Below, piece after piece: positions 8,359 to 16,136 of a DNA stretch of 64,000 nt. The stretch is from assembly GCA_041725935.1 (NCBI GenBank), contig JBGRQD010000002.1, forward strand, positions 248,001-312,000, given 5' to 3'. A program made the position numbers and the translations under genes. The DNA is from Marivita sp041725935. Lineage in GTDB: Bacteria > Pseudomonadota > Alphaproteobacteria > Rhodobacterales > Rhodobacteraceae. Numbering within the stretch: the first letter of the stretch is position 1; each line of letters begins with the position of its first letter. The notes below the pieces were generated by a model. It was not told the origin of the DNA, ran no database searches, and saw only the letters and a program-made list of their open reading frames with translations.

Positions 8359-9174
8359 ATGACACCGCTCAAGATCGGCGCCTGCCTGAAATCCACCGAG
8401 ATCGCGGACCACCGCGACTGGTTGTTCGACTCTGCCCGCGACATCGAAATTCAGGATTTCATGTCGCACGAGGCGCTCTCGACCGAGTTCGAGGATCGGA
8501 TCGCCGCCGCAAAGGCCGCGCTGGACGGTCATTCGAGTCGTGTCGGCATTCACGGCCCGTTCGAGGGTCTGGACCTCGACAACAAGGACGCGGAGCTGCG
8601 CCCGTTGATCACCGCGCGGTTTCTCAAGGCGCTTGAGGCGGCGGACCGCATCGGAGCCCGCCAGATGGTGATGCATTCTCCGTTCACGCTCTGGTATCAG
8701 AATAACCTGTTCAGCATGCCGGGCTACGCCGACACCAAGCTGGCGCGCATCCATGACAGTCTTGGCCCGGTCGTGAAAGCGGCCGAGGAGATGGGCATCA
8801 CGCTGGTGATCGAGAACATCCAGGACGTGCGCCCCGAAACGCGCCGCGCCATGGTCGACAGTTTCGACAGTGGTGCCATCGCCCTGTCCATCGACACCGG
8901 CCATGCGCAACTGGCGCGCCGTATGTCAGGCGCGCCGCCCGTCGCGGATTTCGTACGCGATGCCGCCAACCAGCTGGCCCATGTGCATGTGCAGGACGTT
9001 GACGGGCATGCCGACCGCCATTGGGCGCCCGGCGAAGGCGAGATCGAATGGACCGCCGTGTTCCGTGCGCTGGCCGAGTGCGACGCGGCACCGCATGTCG
9101 TGCTGGAACTGCGCGACAAGAGTCATATCCCGGCCGGGTTTGCCCATCTTCAGGGGCTGGGCCTCGTGGTCTGA
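8359..9174 (+). CDS. Sugar phosphate isomerase/epimerase-like TIM barrel, probable phosphonate regulon member
   Basis: The 271-residue protein is a xylose isomerase-like TIM barrel (AP endonuclease 2 superfamily). It shows the metal-site pattern of this fold: H in MVMHSPF, E in LVIENIQD (first glutamate), D and H in SIDTGHAQ, H in HVHVQDVDGHADRHWAPGEG, and a late E in VVLELRDKS. The exact reaction is unknown. An in-frame TTG lies two codons upstream; the ATG is preferred, with AAGGGGG ten bases upstream. It stands alone between hutU and a minus-strand acetyltransferase, but its upstream region holds a PhnF-type palindrome and a Pho-box-like repeat. This suggests a role in phosphonate or phosphate-starvation metabolism, for example on a C-P lyase sugar product. 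Confidence 0.75.
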   Translation: MTPLKIGACLKSTEIADHRDWLFDSARDIEIQDFMSHEALSTEFEDRIAAAKAALDGHSSRVGIHGPFEGLDLDNKDAELRPLITARFLKALEAADRIGARQMVMHSPFTLWYQNNLFSMPGYADTKLARIHDSLGPVVKAAEEMGITLVIENIQDVRPETRRAMVDSFDSGAIALSIDTGHAQLARRMSGAPPVADFVRDAANQLAHVHVQDVDGHADRHWAPGEGEIEWTAVFRALAECDAAPHVVLELRDKSHIPAGFAHLQGLGLVV

Positions 9175-9195
9175 GCCCGTGATCCGCGACCGGCG

Positions 9196-9693
9196 CTAAG
9201 TCTGGACGATATAGGTCAGACCATTGGGCATCCAATCGCGCGGGGTCGCGGTGATATCGCGCTGCGCACCGATCCGGTCCGCCAGACGTTGCGACCGGAT
9301 GTTGTCCGGCGCGATGCGGATGAGCATGTGATCCGCGCCGGTCGCATCCGCTGCGTGTTCGAGATAGGCCTGTGCCGCCTCGTACGCATAGCCCTGCCCC
9401 TCGACGCCGTCGTGCCAAAGTGTCCATGTCATTTCCGGTGGACCCACATCGTGGATCTGCAACGCGCCGACATGGCCGATAGGCTGGCCCGTGGTCTTGA
9501 GCGTGATCACATAGCGACCGAACCCGCGCAGCGTCCAGTGCCCGGCCATCGAACAGAGCTTTTCGAACGCCTTGGCCGCGTCGAACGGACCACCCACGAA
9601 TTGGCTGCGGCCGCTGGCGCAATAGTGATGGTAGGCGGCAAGGTGCCCGGCCTGCGGTTTCACCAGCAGCAGCCGGTCGGTTTCGAGTGTCAT
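9196..9693 (-). CDS. GNAT family N-acetyltransferase (RimJ/RimL type)
   Basis: The 165-residue protein starts with the typical TDRLLLVKPQAGHL and shows the acetyl-CoA region GVEGQGYAYEAAQAYLEHA, followed by NIRSQRLADRIGA, as in the Acetyltransf_3 (RimL-like) family. The substrate is not predictable. The start at 9693 is chosen because it begins at the conserved N-terminus; the open frame extends further upstream inside the neighbouring gene. It is the last of three acyltransferase genes read in one direction with gaps of 24-26 bases. Confidence 0.8.
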   Translation of the reverse strand: MTLETDRLLLVKPQAGHLAAYHHYCASGRSQFVGGPFDAAKAFEKLCSMAGHWTLRGFGRYVITLKTTGQPIGHVGALQIHDVGPPEMTWTLWHDGVEGQGYAYEAAQAYLEHAADATGADHMLIRIAPDNIRSQRLADRIGAQRDITATPRDWMPNGLTYIVQT

Positions 9694-9719
9694 GTCGGTC
9701 CTCGTGTCTTTGGCCTGTG

Positions 9720-10298
9720 TTACAGCAGGATCCGGTAGAGCGCATCGGTCACACCGCCCAGCGCCTCGGGCGGGGTAAAGGTGCCCACATATCCAGCCCC
9801 GGCCCTTTCCATCACGCGAATGGACGCGATGTTGTCCGGATCGGCGGTCAGGTCGACATGGCGCAACCCGATGCTGCGGGCGATGGGCAGGATTTCCAGC
9901 ACTGCTGCCGTCGCCAGTCCTTCGCCCCGCCGCTTTGGGACGACGGCATACCCGATATGCCCGAGGCAGGTTGGCGGCAGGTCTTCGGTTCCGGGCTGCC
10001 AGCGCAATCCGATGCTGCCGCAGAACCCGTCGGACCAAATCCAACGACGCAGGCTGGGCAATCGGGGCACGAAGGACCCATCCGGCAGAATGACAGGCGC
10101 ACCCTTGGCATCGCGATCTTCCATCCGCGCGAGGAAAAGGTCCGCATCCGCCGCGATTTCGGCAAGCTCCTCATTCGCCGCTTCGGGCCGCAGGTTGTTC
10201 GGTGACCAGCCCGTCCGCAGCGCCTCTTGGTAAGACGCCAGATGCTGCTTCGCGGGGCGCACCAGCAGGGTCGTGTTGGAGGGGTCGGCGCGAGACAT
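9720..10298 (-). CDS. GNAT family N-acetyltransferase
   Basis: The 192-residue protein has a clear GNAT core: a GHIGYAVVPKRRGEGLATAAV block (beta4 and the acetyl-CoA pyrophosphate loop, R-R-G-E-G-L-A) followed by NIASIRVMERAGAGYVG. It resembles members annotated as acting on small molecules or toxins, but the substrate cannot be read from the sequence. It sits between a hexapeptide acetyltransferase and another GNAT in one apparent operon next to the phosphonate genes. E. coli PhnO is also a GNAT, so an aminoalkylphosphonate acetylase role is possible but unproven. Confidence 0.85.
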   Translation of the reverse strand: MSRADPSNTTLLVRPAKQHLASYQEALRTGWSPNNLRPEAANEELAEIAADADLFLARMEDRDAKGAPVILPDGSFVPRLPSLRRWIWSDGFCGSIGLRWQPGTEDLPPTCLGHIGYAVVPKRRGEGLATAAVLEILPIARSIGLRHVDLTADPDNIASIRVMERAGAGYVGTFTPPEALGGVTDALYRILL

Positions 10299-10322
10299 GG
10301 TCAGGACCAGGGATGAGGGGGA

Positions 10323-10952
10323 TCAGGGGCGATACTTTTCGATGAAGGCGTCGATGTCCAGCGCCCGTATGTCCGGCAAGGCCGTCTTGTAGGCCTCGCG
10401 CGTCCAGTCCCAGACGGCGATCTCTGTCAGCGCGTCGGCTTGGTCGGGTGTAAAGCGACGCTTGATCTCGCGGGCGGGCACACCTCCGACAACGGTATAG
10501 GGGGCAACGTCGCGCGTCACCACGGCCCCTGCCCCGATCACGGCGCCTGTTCCGATGGACACGCCAGCCGTGATGGTCACGCCATGCCCGATCCAGACAT
10601 CGTGGCCGATGGTGACCCAGTCGGCCTTGCGCCACGCAAAGAATTCGGCGTCGTCCTCGCCCAACCCGTAGGCCTCGGCGCGGTAGACGCTGTGGTGCTG
10701 CACCGCGCGCCATGTCGGGTGGTTGCCGGGATTGATCCGCGCGCCGTTGGCGATGGAGCACATCTTGCCGATGCTGGTCCAGACCACATGACAGTCCTGC
10801 GTGATGTAGGACCAGTCACCCATCGACGAGGCGCGCATGGACGTGCCGCGACCGACCTCGGTCCAGGCCCCCAGCTCGCAATCGACCACATGGGCTTCGG
10901 GGTGGATATTGGGCTGTTCCGTCAGCTGTTTTTTCGTACCTGCACCGCTCAT
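10323..10952 (-). CDS. Hexapeptide-repeat acyltransferase, phosphonate-cluster type
   Basis: The 209-residue protein has left-handed beta-helix repeats (IGHDVWIGHGVTITAGVS, IGTGAVIGAGAVVTRDV) and the PYTVVGGVPAREIKRRF closing motif of xenobiotic acetyltransferase-type enzymes. A family of this kind is commonly found in phosphonate gene clusters. The start at 10952 is supported by AAGGAGACCACC directly upstream; 17 further in-frame codons upstream are not needed. It begins a three-gene run of acyltransferases. Its 5' end faces the divergent kinase gene at 11002. Confidence 0.88.
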   Translation of the reverse strand: MSGAGTKKQLTEQPNIHPEAHVVDCELGAWTEVGRGTSMRASSMGDWSYITQDCHVVWTSIGKMCSIANGARINPGNHPTWRAVQHHSVYRAEAYGLGEDDAEFFAWRKADWVTIGHDVWIGHGVTITAGVSIGTGAVIGAGAVVTRDVAPYTVVGGVPAREIKRRFTPDQADALTEIAVWDWTREAYKTALPDIRALDIDAFIEKYRP

Positions 10953-11001
10953 GGTGGTCTCCTTATGCAAAACTGTTGCGCAGGGTCGGTATCGGTACCC
11001 C

Positions 11002-11961
11002 ATGCATGATGATCACATCCCGTCCGACCCGGACCTCGTGCGCGCGCTGATCGTCGATCAGGTGCCGCATCTGGCGCATCTGCCGGTCACGCCGGTTGTA
11101 TCGAGTGGCACGGACAACGCGATGTACCGGCTGGGGGATCGGCTGGCCGTACGGTTGCCCCGCCGGATTGAGGCCGTGCCGCTGATCGCAAAGGAACAGC
11201 GCATCCTGCCGGGCCTGTCCGGTCTGCCGCTGGCGGTTCCCCTGCCGCGCCATTTCGGCGCGCCCAGCGTGCGGTTCCCCTATCCGTTCACGGTGGTGGA
11301 TTGGATCGAGGGCGCGCCTGCGGACATTGCGCATCTGTCGGATCCGGTCGCTGCGGCGCAAAGCCTTGCGGCGTTCCTCGCGGCGCTGCGGGACACCGAC
11401 ACGCAAAACGGCCCCATGGCGGGTCCGGCGAACCACAATCGCGGCGTGCCGCTGTCCGAGATGTGCGCTGTGACACGCCGTTGCATCGACGCGCTGGCCG
11501 ACGAGATCGACGCGCCGCTGGCTCATGAGGTTTGGCAGGCAGCACGCGAGGCGCCCCCGCACGCTGGTCCGCCGCACTGGCTGCATGGTGATCTCAAGGC
11601 CGACAACCTGCTGGCCCGCGACGGTCGGCTGGTTGCAGTCCTCGACTGGGGGCTTGCGGCGGTAGGTGATCCCGCGGTTGATCTGGCCGTGCTCTGGACC
11701 TGGCTGGAGGGGGACAGCGCCACCGCGTTTCGCGCAGTCACCGACCTGCCGCCCGCGGCATGGGAGCGCGCACGGGGATGGGCCCTGTACGGTGCTGTGA
11801 TCGCGCTGGAATATTACCGCGATACCGCAGACAGGCCATGCCGGAACGCGGCCTTGTGTGCCAATTCGCGTCGAACCTTGGTACAGCTGGGTCTGCGTCA
11901 GGCGCATCGGCCCAATCCTGCAACAAAAGCCTCGACCTCGGACACCGAGCGCAGGCGGTAA
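11002..11961 (+). CDS. Aminoglycoside phosphotransferase-family kinase
   Basis: The 319-residue protein has an APH/choline kinase fold: the N-lobe segment VSSGTDNAMYRLGDRLAVRLP, the Brenner motif WLHGDLKADNLL (catalytic Asp in HGD) and the metal motif VLDWGLAAVGDPAVDLA. Such kinases phosphorylate small molecules and most are not resistance factors. The substrate is unknown. The start at 11002 follows the divergent hexapeptide gene by 49 bases. Its last 64 bases overlap the 3' end of the minus-strand NTPase gene, a convergent overlap. Confidence 0.85.
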   Translation: MHDDHIPSDPDLVRALIVDQVPHLAHLPVTPVVSSGTDNAMYRLGDRLAVRLPRRIEAVPLIAKEQRILPGLSGLPLAVPLPRHFGAPSVRFPYPFTVVDWIEGAPADIAHLSDPVAAAQSLAAFLAALRDTDTQNGPMAGPANHNRGVPLSEMCAVTRRCIDALADEIDAPLAHEVWQAAREAPPHAGPPHWLHGDLKADNLLARDGRLVAVLDWGLAAVGDPAVDLAVLWTWLEGDSATAFRAVTDLPPAAWERARGWALYGAVIALEYYRDTADRPCRNAALCANSRRTLVQLGLRQAHRPNPATKASTSDTERRR

Positions 11962-12422
11962 CGTATCAGGCGTGTACTTTCGAAGAACGCGCTTTGTTTG
12001 CTCCGGCCGCTGCGCGCGGTGGACAGGATGAACCACAGGAAGTCCGGCAGCATCGACAGCCGTTCCGGGCAATCGCGAGCCATGTCGGAACGGGTCTGGC
12101 CATTTTGCCGGATGCTGCGCCGGATCACCCGGACGAGCCGCAGCCAGAGCGGTATATCCAGCCAGACCAGCATGTCCGCCCGCGCCTCGCGAAGTGCGAA
12201 ACTGCTGGAATGGTTGCCCTCGAACACCCATGCATCAAGCGCGACGATCCGTGCGATCTGCACGGTCTGTTCATCCTTGGCGCGTTCGTGCCAGCCCGGC
12301 AGCCAGAACACCTCGCGGTCCATGTGATAGACGGGCAGGTCAAGCGTGGCACCCATCCGCATGGCCAGCGTGCTTTTGCCGGACCCGGGGCCGCCGATGA
12401 TCATCACCCGTTTGGGGATCAC
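11898..12422 (-). CDS. P-loop NTPase/small-molecule kinase-like, coupled to phnE
   Basis: The 174-residue protein starts with a P-loop (MIIGGPGSGKSTLAMRMG), then HMDREVFWLPGW and VFEGNHSSSFALREARADMLVWLD, a pattern typical of the adenylate kinase/FlaR-related small NTPases. The GTG start overlaps the stop of the second phnE gene (GTGA), so it is read as the last gene of the phosphonate transporter operon. It is not recognisable as PhnN, but it is close to PhnN in size and no phnN is seen in the window, so it may do the ribose 1,5-bisphosphate kinase step. That is an inference from position only. Confidence 0.75.
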   Translation of the reverse strand: MIPKRVMIIGGPGSGKSTLAMRMGATLDLPVYHMDREVFWLPGWHERAKDEQTVQIARIVALDAWVFEGNHSSSFALREARADMLVWLDIPLWLRLVRVIRRSIRQNGQTRSDMARDCPERLSMLPDFLWFILSTARSGRSKQSAFFESTRLIRYRLRSVSEVEAFVAGLGRCA

Positions 12423-13276
12423 TTGGCGAGGTCCGTCTTTCCGATCAGTCGCGTGCGGATCAGGCCCGAGAGCCAGTCGATGACATAGACCATGAAGATG
12501 ATCAGGAAGATGATCGACCACGCCTCGTCCCACCTGTAGGCCGAGATCCGGTCAGCCAACAGGAACCCGATCCCACCTGCGCCGACGATCCCGAGAATGG
12601 TGCCGGATCGGACGTTGGATTCGAAATTGTAGAGCAGGATCGACAGGATCACCGGGTTGACCTGCGGCATCAGGCCAAACCGGATCTGCTGCAGCCGTGA
12701 TCCGCCCGAGGCCTTGACGCCCTCGATCGGCTTTTCAGACGTGTTCTCGATGGCTTCGGAAAAGAGCTTGGCAAAGGTGCCGATCTCGCTCACGGCGATG
12801 GCGAGGATACCGGGCAACGGGCCAAGACCGAAGGCGCGGATGAAGATCAGCGCAAGGATCAGGGTTTCGAAGGCGCGGATGACATCATAGCCGCGCCGCG
12901 TGCTGAGGCGCAGGAAATTCAGCCGGTTGATGTTCTTGGCGCCCAGAAAGGACAGCGGGAAAGCAAAGACCGCACCCAGAACCGTGCCCAGGAAGGCGAT
13001 GGCCAGCGTTTCGCCCAGACCATCTAGGATTGGCAGGAACTCTTCCCAACTTGTCCAGACATGCGGCGGAAACATGAAGCTGGCCACGTTGCCGAACCGG
13101 CCGATGCCGATCCAGATGCGCTCCGGCGTGATGTCGAAATCGTAAAGGCACCAGATGAAGAGCCCGATGAAAAACGCCCAAAGCGCGGTCCGACGCAGGC
13201 GCACCTCCAACGGGGCCTGGAAGGCGAGAGGGACGCGCGCGCGCGCCTGAGCGATCTGATCGGGCGTCATGGTCAT
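12419..13276 (-). CDS. phnE: Phosphonate ABC transporter permease, second copy
   Basis: This 285-residue inner-membrane permease has about six hydrophobic segments and the EAA-type cytoplasmic loop EGVKASGGSRLQQIRFGLMPQ that contacts the PhnC ATPase. It forms the membrane channel with the preceding permease for phosphonate uptake driven by PhnC and fed by PhnD. The start at 13276 overlaps the stop of the first phnE gene (ATGA) and has GGAGG upstream. Two different PhnE subunits in tandem are common in alphaproteobacteria. Confidence 0.93.
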   Translation of the reverse strand: MTMTPDQIAQARARVPLAFQAPLEVRLRRTALWAFFIGLFIWCLYDFDITPERIWIGIGRFGNVASFMFPPHVWTSWEEFLPILDGLGETLAIAFLGTVLGAVFAFPLSFLGAKNINRLNFLRLSTRRGYDVIRAFETLILALIFIRAFGLGPLPGILAIAVSEIGTFAKLFSEAIENTSEKPIEGVKASGGSRLQQIRFGLMPQVNPVILSILLYNFESNVRSGTILGIVGAGGIGFLLADRISAYRWDEAWSIIFLIIFMVYVIDWLSGLIRTRLIGKTDLAK

Positions 13277-14214
13277 GGCCGTGCCTCCATTCCGATAATG
13301 CGATGGCGGAGTTTTTCGGAACCGTAGTCGATGACCATCACGGTCACGAAGATGATGACGAAGAGCGCCGAGAGGTCGGTATATTCCTGCAGGCTCATCG
13401 CGGTGCGGAATTCCTGCCCCAGACCGCCCGCGCCAACATAGCCGATGATCGACGACGCGCGCACGTTGATCTCGAAGCGCAGGAGCGTGTAGCTGATGAT
13501 GTTGGGCAGAACCTGCGGCACCGCGCCATAGCGGATCTGGTCGAACCACGACCCACCCGCCGCCTTGACGCCCTCAAGCGGGCGCATGTCGATGTTCTCG
13601 TTCACTTCGGAATAGAGCTTGCCCAGCGCGCCGGTGGAGTGCAGCCCGATGGCCAGCACCCCGGCCATCGGCCCCACGGAAAAGCAGAAGACCAAGATCA
13701 GCGCCCAGACCAGTTCGGGGACGGTTCGCGCGATCTCGAGGTAGCGGCGCGTGATCCACAGCACCCGGTTGTTCGGGGTCAGGTTGCGCGCTGCCGGAAA
13801 GGACAGGAGAAATCCGCCAATCACACCCAGAACCGTGGCCATGAAGGCGATAAGGATAGTTTCGACCAGCAGTTCGAGCCAGACACGCCAGCGCCAGAAC
13901 CATTCCCCCAGATCGCTGCCAAGGCTTTCCCAGCGCAAGGTCGGGATCGTGTTGACGATGTAGTCGCCAAGGCGCGGAATTCCCACGGGAATGATCCAAC
14001 GCCAATCGCGCGATCCATCCGGCAGCGTGACCTGCGTCACCTTGAAGAAATCACCAAGCCATGCGGTGAACAGGAAGACGACGAAAAAAACGCCGCTTCC
14101 GATCATCCAAGCCATGCGGGCGGTGCGACGTTGCTCGGCGTAGTCGGCCTCGAACCGGGTGATGTCGTCCGATACGTGGGTCGGCGCATCGCGAAAATCT
14201 GCGGTGGCGGTCAT
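13273..14214 (-). CDS. phnE: Phosphonate ABC transporter permease, first copy
   Basis: The 313-residue permease has an N-terminal cytoplasmic stretch of about 35 residues, a first hydrophobic helix (MAWMIGSGVFFVVFLFTAWL), a periplasmic insertion, and then the binding-protein-dependent permease domain with the EAA loop EGVKAAGGSWFDQIRYGAVPQ. It pairs with the second PhnE. The start at 14214 is preferred to an upstream one 15 codons earlier because it begins the usual MTATADF-like leader. It lies 66 bases downstream of phnD. Confidence 0.93.
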   Translation of the reverse strand: MTATADFRDAPTHVSDDITRFEADYAEQRRTARMAWMIGSGVFFVVFLFTAWLGDFFKVTQVTLPDGSRDWRWIIPVGIPRLGDYIVNTIPTLRWESLGSDLGEWFWRWRVWLELLVETILIAFMATVLGVIGGFLLSFPAARNLTPNNRVLWITRRYLEIARTVPELVWALILVFCFSVGPMAGVLAIGLHSTGALGKLYSEVNENIDMRPLEGVKAAGGSWFDQIRYGAVPQVLPNIISYTLLRFEINVRASSIIGYVGAGGLGQEFRTAMSLQEYTDLSALFVIIFVTVMVIDYGSEKLRHRIIGMEARP

Positions 14215-14280
14215 GATATCCCCGAAGCGTAGATGGGGGCGGACCCGTTCAAGGCCCACCCCTGTCTTGCGGAAGTCCAG

Positions 14281-15195
14281 TTAGGATTTGCGGCGCTGTT
14301 CGCGAAGCCAGGCGCGCATGTCGATGATCCACTGGTAACGATCATGATCGACACGCACGTAACCGACGGTCGGGTTCTCATCGGCCGGATCGAAGGATGT
14401 GTAGAAGTTCCAGCCTTCGGGATCGGCTGTCGGGAACGTCTCGACGGCGGATGCCACGGCTTCGATCATGTCTTCGGGCAGGTTCTTGCGTGCGGTCAGC
14501 GGGCCGGACGTGATCTCGGGCGATTCCCAGATTGCGCAGACCTGGCCGGGCTCGATCATGCCCTTCATTTCCATGCGCTGGAACACGCCGTTGATGTCGT
14601 TGTCCTGCCACGTGGCGGCGGCATCGAACGTGCCGTTGACAACTCCGGAGACGCCGGATTCGTGGCTACCCGAGAACGGAACCGCGCCGAAGAATTCGTT
14701 TGGCGTGTAGCCCTGCTGGACAAGGTTGTAGAACGGGACGGCGTAGCCGCTGGTGGAATCCGGATCGGCAAAGGCCAGTGTCTTGCCAGCGAGGTCATCA
14801 AGCGTGGTCAGGCCACTGTCGCAGCGGGTGACGATGATCGAGTAGTACCCGGTCGTGCCATCCTTGTTCTGCGTGGTCAGAAGCGGAACCACGTTGCCAT
14901 CTGTCGCCGTGTAAGCTGCCGCATAGGAGGACGAGCCGTAGAACGCGAATTCGATCTGATCGGCGGCCATCGCCTGGATCACACCATCATAGCTGCCGGC
15001 GAGGAAGATCTCGACATTGACGCCAAGGGTCTCTTCGAGGTGCTTCTTGAGCGGTTCGGTCCGCGTCAGGCGGTCCTGTTCGTTTTCGCCCGACAGGAAA
15101 CCGATATTGACGGTCTGGTAGTCTGCTTGCCACCCTTCGGCGAGCGCCGGGGCTGCAATCAGGGCCGCAAGAGCGGTGGCGGTGATGAAACGCAT
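14281..15195 (-). CDS. phnD: Phosphonate-binding periplasmic protein
   Basis: PhnD binds phosphonates in the periplasm and delivers them to PhnE1E2. The 304-residue protein opens with a signal peptide (MRFITATALAALIAAPALAEG) and has the family pattern LTRTEPLKKHLEETLGV, FLAGSYDGVIQAM, FYGSSSYAAAY and ADPDSTSGYAVPFY, which line the phosphonate or phosphite pocket. It is second in the phnC-D-E1-E2 operon, 34 bases after phnC. Confidence 0.94.
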   Translation of the reverse strand: MRFITATALAALIAAPALAEGWQADYQTVNIGFLSGENEQDRLTRTEPLKKHLEETLGVNVEIFLAGSYDGVIQAMAADQIEFAFYGSSSYAAAYTATDGNVVPLLTTQNKDGTTGYYSIIVTRCDSGLTTLDDLAGKTLAFADPDSTSGYAVPFYNLVQQGYTPNEFFGAVPFSGSHESGVSGVVNGTFDAAATWQDNDINGVFQRMEMKGMIEPGQVCAIWESPEITSGPLTARKNLPEDMIEAVASAVETFPTADPEGWNFYTSFDPADENPTVGYVRVDHDRYQWIIDMRAWLREQRRKS

Positions 15196-15229
15196 TTTGG
15201 TATCCCCTTTGGTTGCGTTGTCAGTGGTT

Positions 15230-16045
15230 TCAGGCCGGTTCGTTCACACGCCCCGTGGCGCGTGCGGCCGTCGAGGTGACGGCTTCGTTGAACTCGGCCA
15301 GCCCTTCGAGCCCGTAGATGTCGCGCACGACATCATCGGTCAGCTGTTGCGCGGTGCCGTCGAACATGACGCGCCCGGCCCGCATCGCGACGATGCGGTC
15401 GCAATAGGCGCGCGCGGTGTCCAGCGTGTGCAGGTTGACCAGAACGGTCAGGCCATCTTCGGTGTTGATCTGTTTCAGCCCGTCCATCACGCGGGTCGCG
15501 TTGGCGGGATCGAGGCTCGCGATGGGCTCATCCGCCAGCATGATCTTGGGCTGCTGCACGAGCGCCTTGGCAATCGCCACACGCTGCTGCTGGCCACCGG
15601 ACAGGGTGCCCGCGCGTTGCAGCGCCTGTGGGACGAGGTCCAAACGGTCAAGCGCCTGAATGGCCATTGCGCGCTCTTCTTCGGTGAACCGCATTGCCAT
15701 CGAGCTGAGAAAGCCGTGTTCTGCAAGACGCCCGATCAGCACGTTGGTCAACACGTCGAGGCGGTCGACAAGGTTGAACTGCTGGAAGATCATCGCGCAG
15801 TCACGCCGCCAGGCCCGCAGTGCCTTGCCCTTGAGCGCGGTCACTTCGACCCCGTCAAACGAAACCGACCCCGAACTGGGGTCGATCAATCGATTGATGA
15901 GGCGCAGGAGGGTGGATTTGCCCGCGCCGGAGCGTCCGATCACCCCCACGAACTGCCCCGGCTCGATCGACAGCGACACGCGGTCGACAGCCGTGGTTTC
16001 ACCGAACTGGCGGCTTACGTTTGAGAGGATCAGGTTTCCGGTCAT
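15230..16045 (-). CDS. phnC: Phosphonate ABC transporter ATP-binding protein
   Basis: The 271-residue ATPase carries Walker A (GRSGAGKSTLLR), the ABC signature (LSGGQQQRVAIA), Walker B (IMLADEPIASLD) and a late switch histidine in VNLHTLDTA. It energises phosphonate import. The start at 16045 is only four bases from a PhnF-type palindrome (16050-16065) and has no clear Shine-Dalgarno, so the transcript may be nearly leaderless. It heads an operon separate from phnF-M, with its own control region of 91 bases after phnM. Confidence 0.94.
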   Translation of the reverse strand: MTGNLILSNVSRQFGETTAVDRVSLSIEPGQFVGVIGRSGAGKSTLLRLINRLIDPSSGSVSFDGVEVTALKGKALRAWRRDCAMIFQQFNLVDRLDVLTNVLIGRLAEHGFLSSMAMRFTEEERAMAIQALDRLDLVPQALQRAGTLSGGQQQRVAIAKALVQQPKIMLADEPIASLDPANATRVMDGLKQINTEDGLTVLVNLHTLDTARAYCDRIVAMRAGRVMFDGTAQQLTDDVVRDIYGLEGLAEFNEAVTSTAARATGRVNEPA

Positions 16046-16049
16046 GGCG

Positions 16050-16065
16050 ATTCATCCGAATGAAT
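16050..16065. promoter_or_regulatory. PhnF-type operator, copy 2 (phnC)
   Basis: ATTCATCCGAATGAAT differs by one base from the perfect copy in front of phnF. It ends four bases before the phnC start codon, so a bound repressor would block the promoter or the start of translation of phnC-D-E1-E2. Confidence 0.78.
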
Positions 16066-16082
16066 GTGTCGCCCCGAGTCGT

Positions 16083-16122
16083 AGTGATGTTCAGTGACAG
16101 GAACCTAACTGATATGTGACAT
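16083..16122 (-). promoter_or_regulatory. Two tandem Pho-box-like repeats upstream of phnC
   Basis: On the minus strand ATGTCACATATCAGTTAG (16105-16122) is followed by CTGTCACTGAACATCACT (16083-16100). Their strong half sites (ATGTCAC and CTGTCAC) are exactly 22 bases apart, two turns of the 11-base PhoB repeat; the weaker half sites fall in phase between them. They lie just upstream of the PhnF-type palindrome. PhoB control is an inference from the pattern. Confidence 0.55.
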
Positions 16123-16136
16123 TTCCTTAACGGTTG

